Below are positions 23,450 to 36,189 of a DNA stretch of 64,000 nucleotides, piece by piece. The DNA is taken from the NCBI GenBank assembly GCA_035610365.1, contig CM069432.1, positions 234,264,104-234,328,103 of the forward strand. Reading direction: 5' to 3'. Within the stretch, counting starts at the first letter, position 1; each line of letters starts with the position of its first letter. This DNA is from Aquatica leii (Eukaryota > Arthropoda > Insecta > Coleoptera > Lampyridae). The notes beneath the pieces are model-generated. The model ran no database searches, was not told the DNA's origin, and saw nothing but the letters and a program-made list of their open reading frames with translations. The translations under genes were made by a program, and so were the position numbers.

Positions 23450-24765
23450 TATATAAAAAAAATGAAATGCGGTTTTTAGAAAATTTTTATGGAATACCTA
23501 CAAAACCCAATTTTGACGTGTAAACGTTTTAAGACTGAAAAGGCACGGAAGCTACAAGAATCAAACTGTAACCAAAAGTTCCATCGAAAAACAGCTTTAA
23601 TTAGATAACGCAGGGTAAGCTTTTACTATTATTTTTCGGATTAAGTGTAATTTCCATGTCGATCTCTTAGCACCACGTGTTACCTCCAAATGTGGATCAC
23701 GATCATCTACCTATAAGGTCAGGCACATTCGGATCGATTGTGAAAAATTTCTAAAGCGAAGCTACGAATTATTTATTAACTCCTTTGAGTTGTACATACG
23801 CGATTGATTCAAACAGCATACGATAAACTTTGCCTTTTTTACTTGTTAGAAATGTTATCTTTTACTTTTTTGTAGATTTTGTGAGTCACTGGTTTGACAC
23901 GATTTTTTTAGTTAGCTTAATTACAGGTGAGCTATTGGGAAAACGTGTTCTTTTTGCATCTGGGGTAAGCCAAATTTTGATTATTATTTGTTGTCACTAC
24001 GATGATTCTTACGAATTTGCTGATAATTTCCATAATTTTTACAACGATTTGTTTGATATTATTAGTAGTTCAACATAAAGTTTTATCGCATGCTGATATG
24101 CAAACAGTTTAATTTAATTAATCTACATAGAATTTATATGTCTTTGCTATTTAAATTCACTATACAGATGTATTGTGAGTTGTCGATGCTTCCGGCGTTC
24201 TTATAACCAACGTTTCCCCTGTAATCTAACTAAACTACTTCTTGTATGGCTACCAAATTTGAAACTTTTGATTAATTCTAATTCTATTTATATGTTATTA
24301 TTCTAAGATGATTAAATCGAATTTAATGTTAACGATTTGGTTTTATTGTTTCGTTCTTCCAACTTTACGAAACTTAAAAATTTTAAGTTTTGAACTTTCT
24401 ATACTGATCAGACAGGATCTGTATCAGCAAAACGAGATCTGGCACCCATAAAAAAATTTTTATTACTTGGACCTTTTATCTCTCCGATTGGAATTGTTGC
24501 CGTGGAAGATTCGTAAACTTCTAGAAGCTTGTAGCAATTTAATTTAATTTGTCAAAATAACGTCTACTAATTCGTTTCCGTGGTTACTCACCGCAATTGA
24601 CTAATAAGACTAATGTAACAAATTACATATTTTTATAGAACTGAAGCGTATTTTTTTTATTACGTGCTAGTCATTACGTGCCAGTATCTGTAATGATTTT
24701 TTTACTTAGAAACTAAATAGTAGGTAATATGCAATGTACTAGTATGACAGTAAAAAAATTTATTA
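23450..24765. other. Flank between LTR element and hAT element
   Basis: No gene recognised. The 82-codon plus frame at 23830-24078 has hydrophobic stretches but no family resemblance and is probably chance. Confidence 0.45.
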
Positions 24766-25697
24766 CATAACATTAGTGATGGTGAATTTCGTTACTTTTG
24801 AGTAATCGTTACTATTCGTTACTTATACATTTTGTATTCGTTACTTTAATTCGTTACTTTGATTACTTTGATTACTTTGGATACTATGACTACTTTGACA
24901 ACTGTATGTTTTTGTGGTAATAAATACGGGTACCGGAATATAATTCCTTGAATCGTTTCGCGATAGGGATTTGATTACTTTAGACGTATGTGCATAAATG
25001 ACTAGAACGTGTTGTAAAACACTAATTTATGTAAACATTTTTGACAGTAGCTGATACCGGAGAAACTTATCATTTTAAATACAAAACAGAACATATGTAC
25101 TTTGGATTGTTAGTATTTATTAACGCTTTTAAAATTAATTTTAAGAAGTGGAAATAAACACAATATATAATGTAAAAGCTTCAACAAATATTTCAAAGTA
25201 TAAAATTATAAATTTTCGATAATAATAAATTTTGTTTCTTGCTAAATTTTGAAAAAGATGTTATCCAGAAAATAACAGAATTAACATTTGTATATGTATG
25301 AATACGAATAAGTACACTTATGCCTCAAAACGTTGATAATTTTGGTTTTATAAATTGCACAATTTAAGAAATTTATTTTAAGAAATCTAAGGGAAGAACA
25401 GAGATCACTATTATCCGTATAATAATGTGTTTAAAAAGTTAAGGTACTGCGTCGTTTACGCGCTTTGTATTCAATATTGTCCCTACAAAATTACAATTCA
25501 TAAAACGAGTAATGATGTGTACTAAGTACAAACGGTTACTGGAACCGATTTTGCAGATGTGAATACTGTAATCGAATGGTACGAATGTAACTATGTAACG
25601 AATACTTTGCCTATCGAGTAATCGTTACTTCGGATCCCAGCGAGTAACGAGTACTCAAGTAACGAATAGTTACTTATTCTCCATCACTACATAACAT
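24766..25697. mobile_element. Non-autonomous hAT element with 8-bp target duplication
   Basis: 916-bp element (24774-25689) flanked by perfect 8-bp direct repeats CATAACAT (24766-24773 and 25690-25697). The ends are TAGTGATGG... and its inverse ...CCATCACTA, and both ends carry several subterminal CGTTACT/AGTAACG words, as hAT elements do. No transposase is inside, so it would depend on a related element. Confidence 0.88.
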
Positions 25698-27546
25698 GTC
25701 GTTGGTGTACCGTGAGAGCGCTATGTGGCGCCAGACAACATGAATTTACAGTATAGATAATTATAGTGTGTTTACAGTGTCTTTAAGGTGAACAGTCACT
25801 AAATGAATTTATGAAAATTAAAAGTAGTTTTAAAAGAATAGTATATTAAAACACAAGTTACAGAGTGATTGAAACGTATTCTATGACGTGCGCTTTCTAC
25901 TATTTTCTCCATTTTGATACACTATTTTTTATTTTTCGTATAACTTTAATTTTAAAACAACATTGGGAAACTTTAATATTTTATTGAATTGGCAACATTT
26001 ACACTTTGACATTTTGAAATTTATGTGTTAACCTACAATCTCATACAAAATTATCTCTTTATACCTTTATAAGTAATTAACTTTGAACTAATAGGACATT
26101 TTTTATCTTGGCATCAAAATTTGAATTTTAATTGTTAAGGTCCAATAATTTTGATTTCTTTTTCATGTAACGTCAACTTACGATGCAGAGATACCACCTT
26201 TGAAAAAACTAGCATTACTAAAATTCGTGTAAGAATTTGCTTATTCTTACACGGATTTTAGTGTAAGAACCGCTAATTCTCATGTCAAAATAGAGAAACA
26301 ATTTCTTCTACAAGATTTCCATCACACAAATAAACAATTATTTACAATCGATGCACAAATAATTAGGTTATATCGGTTTATTTAAAATAGTTATAGCATT
26401 AAAGTTATCATAAGTATTGAACGTGAAGTTTATTCTATGTTTATTGTCTTGAAAAAACATTTATCTCTGCTTTGAGATACTGGCAGTTACCATATTTATA
26501 GAATTACGAGACGGTGTAGCTTCCTGATGAATATTTGTCTTTGCAAAAGACAATTAGACATTTTTTTGACTTTTTGCAGAATTTTCTACGTAAGCTGTTG
26601 TCAGTAAACTGAACTTTAAACTTCCTAATTTTTTTACTTGTAGGGCATCTCGTTCTCAATTTCTCAATAAAGTAAACTCCGCCTGAAGCAATGAATTGTT
26701 TTCAAAATACTTTCTAATTATTCCGAATCTCAACTGCTGAAAGAATTTCGTCTGTGCGACAAGCGCCAGAAATCTCATTATTAAAACAGGTCTACAAAAT
26801 TTAAATTATATATTGAGAAGAAGAATGAGAGAACTTGATTACAAATGCAATTTTTTGGGTTTGTAGCCAATATTCTGTATTTAAAGATATGCTGTTAATT
26901 TTGAATGTTTTGATATCTCAATGCAGTTCTTTATACCTAATGTTGCACAATGCATTCAATATGTAGCCCACAGAGTTAAGGTTTTTTTGTTGTAGCCACT
27001 TAACTGAAACATACAATAAAAAAATGTTTGAAAAAAGATTACAATTTAATTCTCCGTTTAAATAAATAATTAAAAGTTATAAATGTAACAAATTGCGTAA
27101 TAAATTGGTATCACTAAATTTTAATAAGTTAGTATGAAACAGTCAATCTATTTATTTTTTTTAAATACAAAAAGTTGCTACTGTCACTAGTTTATTTTGT
27201 AACATATGCGTCATAATAGTAACTGAACAATTCAAAAAATAAATTGTGTAATAAAAATAAAAAACATACGAATCAAAAAATCAATTTAATTTGATATTTT
27301 GAGTTTTACCGAAAGAAGCATAAATCATACTCACGTAAAAAAAATATTTTGTTAGAATTAAGAAGTCAGTCACAGGTATAATTAAAAGAATATAATTTAT
27401 GAATAATTTATTATTAAAAACAAAGTTCCGTGTAAAGTGTATAGAGTATTTTAACAATAAAAAAATATTAGTTGTTAATTAAAATTACAATTGGATTTAA
27501 AATAGTTAACAATTAAATTGACATTAGTAAATAAAACTGCTGCCTA
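25698..27546. other. AT-rich stretch before the Ig gene 3' end
   Basis: No gene seen apart from a 20-bp hairpin at 26217-26262. An AATAAA on the minus strand (27413-27408) is a possible polyadenylation signal for the Ig gene, 134 bp past its stop. Confidence 0.45.
26217..26262. repeat. Short hairpin, 20-bp arms
   Basis: ACTAAAATTCGTGTAAGAAT and its inverse with one mismatch, loop TTGCTT. Nothing shows whether it is transcribed. Confidence 0.55.
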
Positions 27547-28156
27547 CTACTGTACAATCTTGAGACTTCCCGACAGTTTTCCAACATTCAAAGAAGGATG
27601 GTCGATTTCGACCATGCAAGTATAAGTTCCTGTACTCTCTGCAGTAACGGAACTAATTGTAATTTTGTTGCCATTTAAAGATAAATCGTTCTATAAATTT
27701 TTGTTGCAATCAAATGTTTGTGTTTATATTTACGTTACCTTTATTAGAACGCCATCGACATTAGATATTATAACTGGATCAGATCGATTAGGATCGTATT
27801 TGTAAAACTGTTTATTATCTTTAGACCATGTTATAGAAACAATTGCTAGATCCCCATGATCAACGATACATTCCATTGTTACGCTTTCCCCAGGAAATGA
27901 AAACGACGGCATTTTTAAGTAACTACCTAACATAATGTAATATGTAGATATTAGTATAACAATTTATATCTGAAATAATCAATTTTTTGTATTTAGTTTT
28001 AATTAGCAATATAGCGATTTTTCAATTTATTTTAAATTTTCTATTTATTTATTATTTTCTTAAAAATTTTATGTAAAAACGTTTTTGTTATGGTATAAAA
28101 ATATTACCTTCAGATAATGCTATCAGTACCAATATATGTAATATTGACTTATACAT
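27547..28156 (-). CDS. Secreted single Ig-domain protein, beat-like (3 exons)
   Basis: Apparently intact host gene. Exon 1 28156-28108 (signal peptide, MYKSILHILVLIALSE), intron with GTAAT donor and TTAG acceptor; exon 2 27926-27739; intron of 48 bp with GTAACG donor and TTATAG acceptor; exon 3 27690-27547 with TAG stop. Phases fit at both junctions, giving 126 residues. The mature part is one V-type Ig domain: first cysteine in TMECIVD, the core tryptophan in SITWSKDNKQFYKY, then STGTYTC with the second cysteine. The W-x-K-D-x-x-x-F-Y-x-Y pattern and the exon break resemble the first Ig domain of arthropod beat proteins (axon-guidance and cell-recognition ligands), but it is much shorter and has no anchor. 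A decayed copy lies at 12283-13209. Function is inferred only. Confidence 0.8.
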
Positions 28157-28203
28157 TCTGGCACTTCAATCACACAGAAATCTGTTAAAACACACAAGTC
28201 AAC

Positions 28204-28234
28204 AACTGGATTGGTATTATAAGTCTATGTATAT
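28204..28234 (-). promoter_or_regulatory. Candidate core promoter of the Ig gene
   Basis: On the minus strand ATATACAT (28234-28227) lies 27 bp before an initiator-like CCAGTT (28209-28204), about 50 bp upstream of the ATG. Both words, and ACTTGTGTG just after them, are kept in the pseudogene copy near 13240-13270, so they were probably part of the ancestral promoter. Confidence 0.45.
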
Positions 28235-31200
28235 TTCTGCAAAATGCAGATTATAAGTATTTTTTAACGATAGCGTCGTTATTTACGGACTTAAGGTTAC
28301 AAGTAATTTAAAAATAAACGATAAATAATTAACTGATTTCTTTTATAACAACTTTTGTTTATATACATTTATCACATATCTAGACAGTCTGTAATGGTTT
28401 TATACGCTATATTTAGATACATTTAGAACTTTGACAGTTTCTTATCATTGTCTTTGGTTGAACATGATTTTGATTAACGCATAAACTAGAGATTTAATTC
28501 AAATTTAGAAATCAGCTTGCCGTTTTTATCATTTTTAAAGCATTCACCATATTATTATTTATGTGTAAGTTTATATAATTGATAAAACGAAAACCAATTC
28601 ATTAATAAATTTTTGTTATATTAGTAAATTAATATTTTGGGTTATTTTATTAGAGCTATGATTAAATTAAAAAAAATCGAAAACGTATTTTTGTGATATG
28701 AAATCTAAGTTAGTTTACAAATTATTTTTCCTTAAAAAGATCTGTATAATAATAAGTCTAACGTACACTGTTTTATTTATCAACTAATACAAAACAGTGT
28801 ATGCTTTGTGTTTACTAAACAATTATGATTAATTTTGAATTAATAATTATTGACAAACTTTAAATCTAGTAAAAAATATTGATATTTAAAAAACCCGAGA
28901 TTTATCAAGGCGACATGTAAAAATTAAATAAATAAGCAATAAAATGGTAGAGAGTGAATTACGTTTAAATATACATATATATTTAGCCCGTATAATATAT
29001 GTATAAACGCTACGCTTTCTAGTCAAAAAAAACGCTATTAAGCCCGGTTTCGGTCTCATCTACGTATCCATCTGTATATAATCAAAATATGATTATATAA
29101 GCATCAAAACGTGTAAATCCAAAAATTTTATCGGGTTTCATATTCTACCGTTTATATCTTCATTATATACAAAATAGTTCAAATTAAGCCGCTGCAGAGG
29201 TCGCTTTTATACACAAACCATCTACAGACACGGACGCTTCGTTGTGAAGTCCAACGTGCAACAACGTTGGACGAGCTTAATAACGAGTAGTAAACGTATA
29301 CTCAAAGTGTTTACCAGCACATTTTAAATGATATTTCACAAAAACAATACAAACTGTTTTAGTTCAAAATCGAAAGCAGGTTTTTTAAAACGTTTGTAAT
29401 TTCTACGTAATGCATTTGTAAAATGTGGTACTTTTATCACTATTAAATTGAATTAAAGTATTAAAGACATTTGGATCAAACGTTTAATATAGGTAACTAA
29501 AAAACTTTGAAGTTGTAAGAATGATTTGTTGGTTTATTCATGATGTGATACCTATAAAATAATTGTTAAAACATAATAAATACATACATTTAATAAAAAT
29601 GTTATAATAAAAACGTATGTCTTAAGATATAATATTAGCATTTCTCATATAAAATTTTGTTTTGTTTCTTTTTCTAAAAATCTTTGAAAATAATGTAGGA
29701 ATTTCGTTTTGAAGTGTAATAATTCTAATAAACAAGGAATTTTTTTAGTAGTCTGAAAAAGTTTTGCAGAATAAATTGGGAAAAATTTCGTACAACCATA
29801 AATTTTAAAATTGACACAGAATTTCTAAGTAATTATTATGACAATTTACTTAAAAAGTAGGAAAATTATAATTAAGATAAACAGCTAATCTACTGCTTAA
29901 TAAGAAATTTTTTTGTAAGCTTGAGTCGTTCCATACGAAATCGTCTAAAAATAAGGAATCGTTGCTGACCTATTCTAGATTGTGATCAAATTTTAGGGAA
30001 TTTTTTTAGAGTCCTAAAAAAAGAAATTTACGCACATTTAATTTTCGTAAGCACCCGTTTTCACCTGACCAAATTAAAAAAATTAATTCATTTTTATGCT
30101 TTATACTCTTTAGCTGTAAATTTTTTTTAATTAAATTAAATAAAGGGAAACATGATAATTTTTAAGTGCTCAACGAAAATTTATTCAATACCGATCAACA
30201 ATGACACGCGGCTGAAAATACGTGTTTTTTAACTCATTTTCAGTGATTTTTAGGTGATTCTAGTGTCTGGACCGCTTAATGTAAACACCTAATGTTATTC
30301 AGAAATACATATTCTAAAAGCAATAAACCCAACAACTAACCAAAGCAGCTTGAAATTTTGAAATTTGATAAAATCGAGTTTTTCAGGCTGCGCTGGTCGC
30401 CTTGTTATTGTCACATTCTTAGTGTCTATACAGGCGGTTTCTTAAGCAAATGTTTAGATAATTTTTGTAGGTTAAAAATTGGTTACTTTTTTGTGTAAAA
30501 GTTCATAAAACACTATGTTTGTTTTCTATATATTTAGTGTAGGTTTATCTATTTTGTTTCTTACAGTATAGCAAGTAGGTTAAATTTTTTTAAAATGTGA
30601 TATTATGTTTTTATTTTTATTGAAATTATAATTATTTTAAACGAGATTATTTATGTAAATATAGCATATGATAGAATATTGAATTTTTTCTAGCTTATTG
30701 GCTTTACGATATTGACAACATCACAATTATGGAAAACTGAATAACTTTACGGTATCAACTAGCTGTGATCGAGAGAAACAAAACTACGATAAATTATTGT
30801 ACCTGCATCCACACTCGATACAAAAAAATAATTTTAATGCCAAGGATTCATTAGAGCAGAAATTGCACATTTTTTCTGGGCTTACTATATGATGATCTAC
30901 AGTTCGTTCTAGGCTTTTTTAATAGTGTTTTTATTGTACTTCCTGCACCATTACGTAGGCTTTTGCCGTGAGAAGTGCTAAAAAAATACCACTACGCCTC
31001 TATGCCAAAGTCATTCGCCCAAGGTTTAATATAAAATTAAAAAATTGTGTCACATTTTTATTAATATGAAAGTTAAACTAATAACAATACATAAATTATT
31101 AGCAATTTTTACGTAAAATATAAATATAGACAGTTGCATAAAATACAAGTAATAACAGGTTTATACATAAACTTAATACAGCCAATACTTGCACCAACTA

Positions 31201-31912
31201 GTCTATACTATGAATTATAATTGAGTCGTGCATCTAATCAACAATTTAGTTCTGTCTTATGCGTGATGTGAAATGCATACAACAAATTTTCCTAGTCTTA
31301 GACAAGAAGAAGTATAATTTCTTGTATTGTTACGTAGATAGCTTCCTTTCGTTACGTTATTTGAATAAAATTCATAGCTTTTTTAATTTAAATTTATTTA
31401 AACAGAGTTATGTTCTTCTTTAAGTTGATTGAAAAAAATATATATCACAGTTATAAGTACAGTAATCCGTCAACATTTATTAAGGATTCTTTTTTTATTA
31501 AAATTCTAAGAAGGTATTGTAAGTTCTTCTAACACTGATGTGTTTCTAAAAAATATTGGGTTTTTTATTTAATATAATACACCCTAAAAATTATAACTTA
31601 CAATATTGTATTTTTGTTTACTTTCGTGAATAACCAAATCTGCAAATGTTTGAAATTATTGTATATTACTGTACTATTTAATTTTTGATTTGTTTATTTA
31701 TTTTTCTTGAAAAAATATTTGGTACATAATGAGTACATTGACAATATGTGATATTTAAATAAAATTGTATCCTTACATGTCAAATAAGTAATTCAAAAGA
31801 GCGTTACATTATAGCATTTCATTAAAAAAAAATTATAATTAACATTGGTTTGTTGCAAACAAAAATTCTGATATACGTAAATCTTTTTGGGCCCTTTTTT
31901 TCAAATAACAGT
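28235..31912. other. AT-rich non-coding stretch
   Basis: No gene or transposon end recognised. A 24-bp palindrome (GTCCAACGT...ACGTTGGAC) lies at 29251-29274. Confidence 0.4.
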
Positions 31913-32138
31913 ATGAGTGAGCCAAAAAAAAAATGCAGACAATAAATTGTTGAATATATGAAATATGGCTTTATTCCGTCATCAGGAAATGGTACTTTAC
32001 CTATATGTCTTTTATGTAGTAAAACGATGTCAACCTATAATCGTTTACTACTTAACACAGAAGTACTTTCGTTATCTAAAAGTGCAGGTTTGGATCACTT
32101 TTATTCAGGGTTGGAATTCCTGAAAGTAAAAAATTAAT
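31913..32138 (+). pseudogene. hAT transposase N-terminal (BED finger) fragment
   Basis: Starts ATG 31913 (MSEPKKK), shifts frame in the A-run, then reads VEYMKYGFIPSSGN, CLLCSKTMS and LDHFYSGL. The YGF...CLLC pattern is the start of the ZBED-type hAT transposases; the second half of the zinc finger (H...H) is lost. Ends at a TAA. Fragment only. Confidence 0.6.
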
Positions 32139-32179
32139 AGTTACATATTCTAACAAACGTTTGACATTCTTCTAAGAGT

Positions 32180-32475
32180 AAGTAGTTTTTATGAATCCAT
32201 TGTCCAAATACCTTTTAAACAAGATCAACTCAAACTACAAAATACTCATTTCGGTTAAGTTGTTAGCGGTTCATTAAATCACACAACTGCTCAAACTCGA
32301 GTCAGTTATATTTCTTCTGTTTTAAACATTCATGATTAGTTTTCCAAGTTTTAGATACTGCAAGAATCACCTGCTTCTAATCTAAATGTCTATCGAAAAA
32401 ATAAAAATGAAAGTCATTATACTACCAATACTACTAGAGATAACGACGGTAGATTTATTGTTAAGATTTTTTTAA
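32180..32475 (+). pseudogene. BEL/Pao pol fragment
   Basis: Read across several stops: KLQNTHFG.VVSGSLN (junction of protease and reverse transcriptase), F.ILQESP and NTTRDNDGRFIVK, which is the opening box of BEL/Pao reverse transcriptases (T-R-D-x-x-G-R-F-I-V-x-L). The frame stops exactly at the TTAA where the piggyBac element starts. The continuation is not seen on the far side (34381 on). Confidence 0.6.
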
Positions 32476-34380
32476 CCCTAGAGCTAGTAAAGGGTTATGG
32501 GAGTAACCCCGACATGTTTGACTATGAATATTAAAAAATCTATTCATTGTAGAAAGCTAAAATGTTAGGACATCTTAAAGAGTATTTGGCAGTCATTCCT
32601 ATTTCTATAATTTTTTTTAGATTTTAGATAATGATAAATGGTAAAAAGATAATAACAATAAATGGTAAAAATTATTATTCAGCAACACAAGGATCGCAAC
32701 AACGGTCTCATTTTTGGCGGATGAATTTTTTAATCTGGCGAACCGTTCCGACTAAACTTAGTTTAACTTCATAAACAGCATTCATTGGGTTGAATGACGT
32801 GAAAAAATGTCTAGGGTTACATTTTTTCCCGATCCTGCAGAAGCAAAGACCAACATCCTTACAACCGATTCTCTAATACCGGTGCTTGACCTGGCTATTT
32901 TCTTTGGTACACTTCTTCTCGTAGAGGTTATCCCGTTTCGGAGTGGCAAACCCACCATAATTTGATGCCATATTTGGCTGGTTTGGAGGGCATGTATTGT
33001 GTAAAACGGGTGCCGCCCCGAAACGGAAATAACTGTTCATCTACAGTTATGGACTCGTTGGGTTAGTAAATTTTACCCAAGCGGTCATGGAAACGAATAT
33101 ATGTATTTCAATAATTGAAGGAATCAATCTCTACTTATCGCAGCTCGATACGGAATCACGCTATCTTCCCCCTATAACTCGTGCAATGCATAGTCGTTCC
33201 ATTTATCTTTTCCTGATAATAATAACACGCCAATTAAGGCATCAAATTCAACTGGAGCGAGAATCTGCCAAACCCGTCTAGTTTTGTCTGGATTTTTTTC
33301 ATTATATTCAGCAACATCTTTTTCTCCTCTGTTATTGGTTCAAAAAATAATTTTGGACTTGGGATCGACTCCGTAAATATTGATGAGAAGACTTTTTTTA
33401 TGGTAACGTTGACCTATCTCTGGTCAACTCTGCGTAAAAAAAATAAATCAATGAGTAATTGAATAAATAAATATTTTATGATATCCTTACCTCTTTTCGT
33501 CATGATATTTATTGATCTTGTTTGTCCAGATAGGAAAGGCAAACATTTCCATTCGATGATATCTCTTCAATAACATCGTGCTTTGCATTGCTTCGGCTTC
33601 GGGTATATCGACGTCTTCTCCCTCTTTCATTACGATTTCTTCTATGATGACATTCTTATCGGGAACACGAACTTCCTTTTCTATTTCGTGGTCTTCATTC
33701 TCCGCGTCAGATGAATCGCAGTCCTGGGGAACCCAATTATCGTCGTCTGCGACATCATCATTTACAAATACTAGTCACTTCCTCGGAGTCGCTTTTTTAA
33801 CAAAGAAAATCAATATCTTGGGTAAATATGTTTCTAAAAAAAATTATGTGACGCGCATTCGTAAGCAAAAAAAACGGTATACAGAATCATACTTTTCCAT
33901 ACGCAAACGGCCACGAGCTGTCCACGGTAAGCGGTCCAGACAATCAATAGACGGACTGACAATTACAATAAACAATAACAAATATAAAAAACATACAGAA
34001 ACGTATCACAATAAAAAATGACCAAATTCTTATTGGCGGATTCGAACACAAAATCGTCTGGTTGAGTTACTAGGGCCTTCTTGGTCACTCATTTTCACTT
34101 TTTACACTTTACATACCTGAATTTAAATTAATTTAAATCACAAACATTCTAAAAAATAATTGAAATCGAAAAAATATAGGTGTTCACCAATAAAATTGTA
34201 CTGAAAAATGAATGCAAAACAAAATCCGAAAACGAAAAACATGTGCCGACAATATACACGACCAATCAGAAGCAAGCAATGCTTACACGGTAGCATATAA
34301 ACAACATACATGCTTTAATTCATCGTGTACTGTTTCTATTTATAGTGGGGTGACTCTCGTAACCCTTCAGTAGTCAATGC
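32472..34380. mobile_element. piggyBac element in BEL/Pao fragment
   Basis: The left end is TTAA (32472-32475) then CCCTAG...AAGGGTTATGGGAGTAACCCC; the right end (34343-34380) is its imperfect inverse (GGGGTGACTCTCGTAACCCTT). The right TTAA has eroded. About 1.9 kb, with one transposase gene on the minus strand. Confidence 0.75.
32690..34092 (-). pseudogene. piggyBac transposase, decayed
   Basis: Starts ATG 34092-34090 (MSDQEGPSN). After about 300 bp of unrelated or intronic sequence comes the acidic region (DDNWVPQDCDSSDAENED, about 33760-33700), then VWQILAPVEFDALIGVLLLSGKDKWNDY (33270-33190), TVDEQLFPFRGGTRFTQYMPSKP with the first catalytic aspartate (33050-32980) and GKNVTLD with the second (about 32850-32830). 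The Cys-rich C terminus is missing or scrambled. Several stops and frameshifts; dead. Confidence 0.75.
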
Positions 34381-36189
34381 TAAAACAACAAAAAAATCGT
34401 CCGTAGCTCTACGGTACAACATGATTTGAGAAAATTATAAAATTCTTATTTTAATGCAGTAGAATGTCTATATTATCTTTAATATAATTAAAAACAATAA
34501 AGGAAGATGAAATTATGGATTGTGTTTAATGGTTCTTCCCTCTCTATGTGTAACTACTTTGTTACGAGAATTTTCTTGTAACTTAATTGCTGGCGACCAA
34601 TTCAGTTAAATTGGCAAGCGCTTCGCAGGTCTTGATGTGTGTGATATGAATCAGTGCTTACCCCAGGAAGGCTTTCACAAAAGCAACAAAAATATTATGC
34701 CTATTTATAACATAAATGAGTGTAAAAATTTAGATATGAAAACTGCGCAGTGCGTTTACGTTAGATTATATATGCAAATCGGACCACAATAACCGGAAAA
34801 ATCGTTTTTCTTTCTTGAAAAATATCTGTCAAAAACAACCACTTCAGAGCGCATCTTCAAATGATCAGACATATACCTCAACGCAACTTCTTTTTTGTTT
34901 TACCATGTTTTTGTTTTACCATGTTTTTGTTCATATAGTTATGTATTTTCGGCTGATATACATAGAAAATGTATCGGCAAGTATTCGTGAATCATTTTCA
35001 ACACCATCTGCAATACGTCTTATGAAGAGACGATTCTTCTAAAGAAAACATTTAACCTTAATAGTGTTATGCGATTTTTTTCTTGGTTATTCAAAGTTTA
35101 TATCAACTGGAAATTTATTTTAAACGTATGTATCTCATAATTATTTAAAAAAAATTATATTCAACAGCTGTTGTAGACGTTTTGCTGTCAGGTTTTAATT
35201 CTCTTGAAGAATCCTAAAATTTGTGTGTCGTCTTACTCAAAGTTTTAAATTTACAATGTTTTCGGTTGCGGAAATCAATTCCCTCAAATATTAAGAAATG
35301 TAAATAATAGTTTTAATTGTCGAAATTTTTAAATCTAGGTTCTAATGAACAAACAAAAACGTTAAGCATTTTGTGGCATTTTAAAACGGATTTACTTGGT
35401 TTATCCAATATATCAGTATATAAAAAAATTACCGCTAAATTAATTCTACAACAGCTTCGTTCACACCAACTAGATTCATAGTTTTTAATGGTTAAATCTT
35501 GCGTGTAAATCTTGTGTTTACGTTCGATGTATATTCGATGATGAAAATATTCGATGTAAGTTTCTTTGTTCTAAAAGTGAAGTTGCTTCGTTAAAAACAA
35601 TTACTGTGTGAAAACATTTTATACCGCTTGTACGTCGATTAGTAAAACACGTATATAATGGCTTTTGACTGTCCCATTTTTCGTTGTTACCTGGCTAATC
35701 AATTAAAAACGTTTGTCTGACGTAGTATTGCTGAGATTCAAACTCTTACAAGGATTTGAAATTGGAAACATGTTCTCGCCGTATTTAACGTTGTTAACCA
35801 TAGGTATTATGCCTTTATTACTTTAAAATAATGACTTATGATGGAACGGTCCGGAACGCTGTGGCTTAGTTTAAAGGAAACAACTAAAGGACTACCTAAA
35901 CTCAAAAATATTGTACATAATCAACAGATTGAAAAATTGTAACTGGTAATGCTTAAACCAAAATTAGAAACTATACCTACTAGAATTTGTCCTATATTAA
36001 ATGTTATGGGTAAGTTTTCCAGGTTCACCACCATTGTTAACCAAATATATTTGAACATTATTATACCATATTTTGTATTGTTGTTGCTTAGTTTTATCAC
36101 ACTTGGTTCTTCTTCGGACTGCCCACACGTGATAACTCCATACGAGAGGTGGTTTCATCTAAACATGCAATGGTTTAATCGCAAAGGCT
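34381..36189. other. Non-coding AT-rich stretch
   Basis: No gene or element end recognised. Frames at 34815-35042 and 35949-36212 show no family motif. Confidence 0.4.

Noticed and set aside
29030-29070. GATGAGACCGAAACC on the minus strand, possible hammerhead
   Set aside because: There is no CTGANGA core and no room for stem II.
29251-29274. 24-bp palindrome GTCCAACGT...ACGTTGGAC
   Set aside because: Too short and isolated to support a function; could be chance or an old repeat tip.
33578-34021. 147-codon plus frame
   Set aside because: Antisense of the acidic region of the piggyBac transposase; the Ser-rich start is what antisense acidic codons give.
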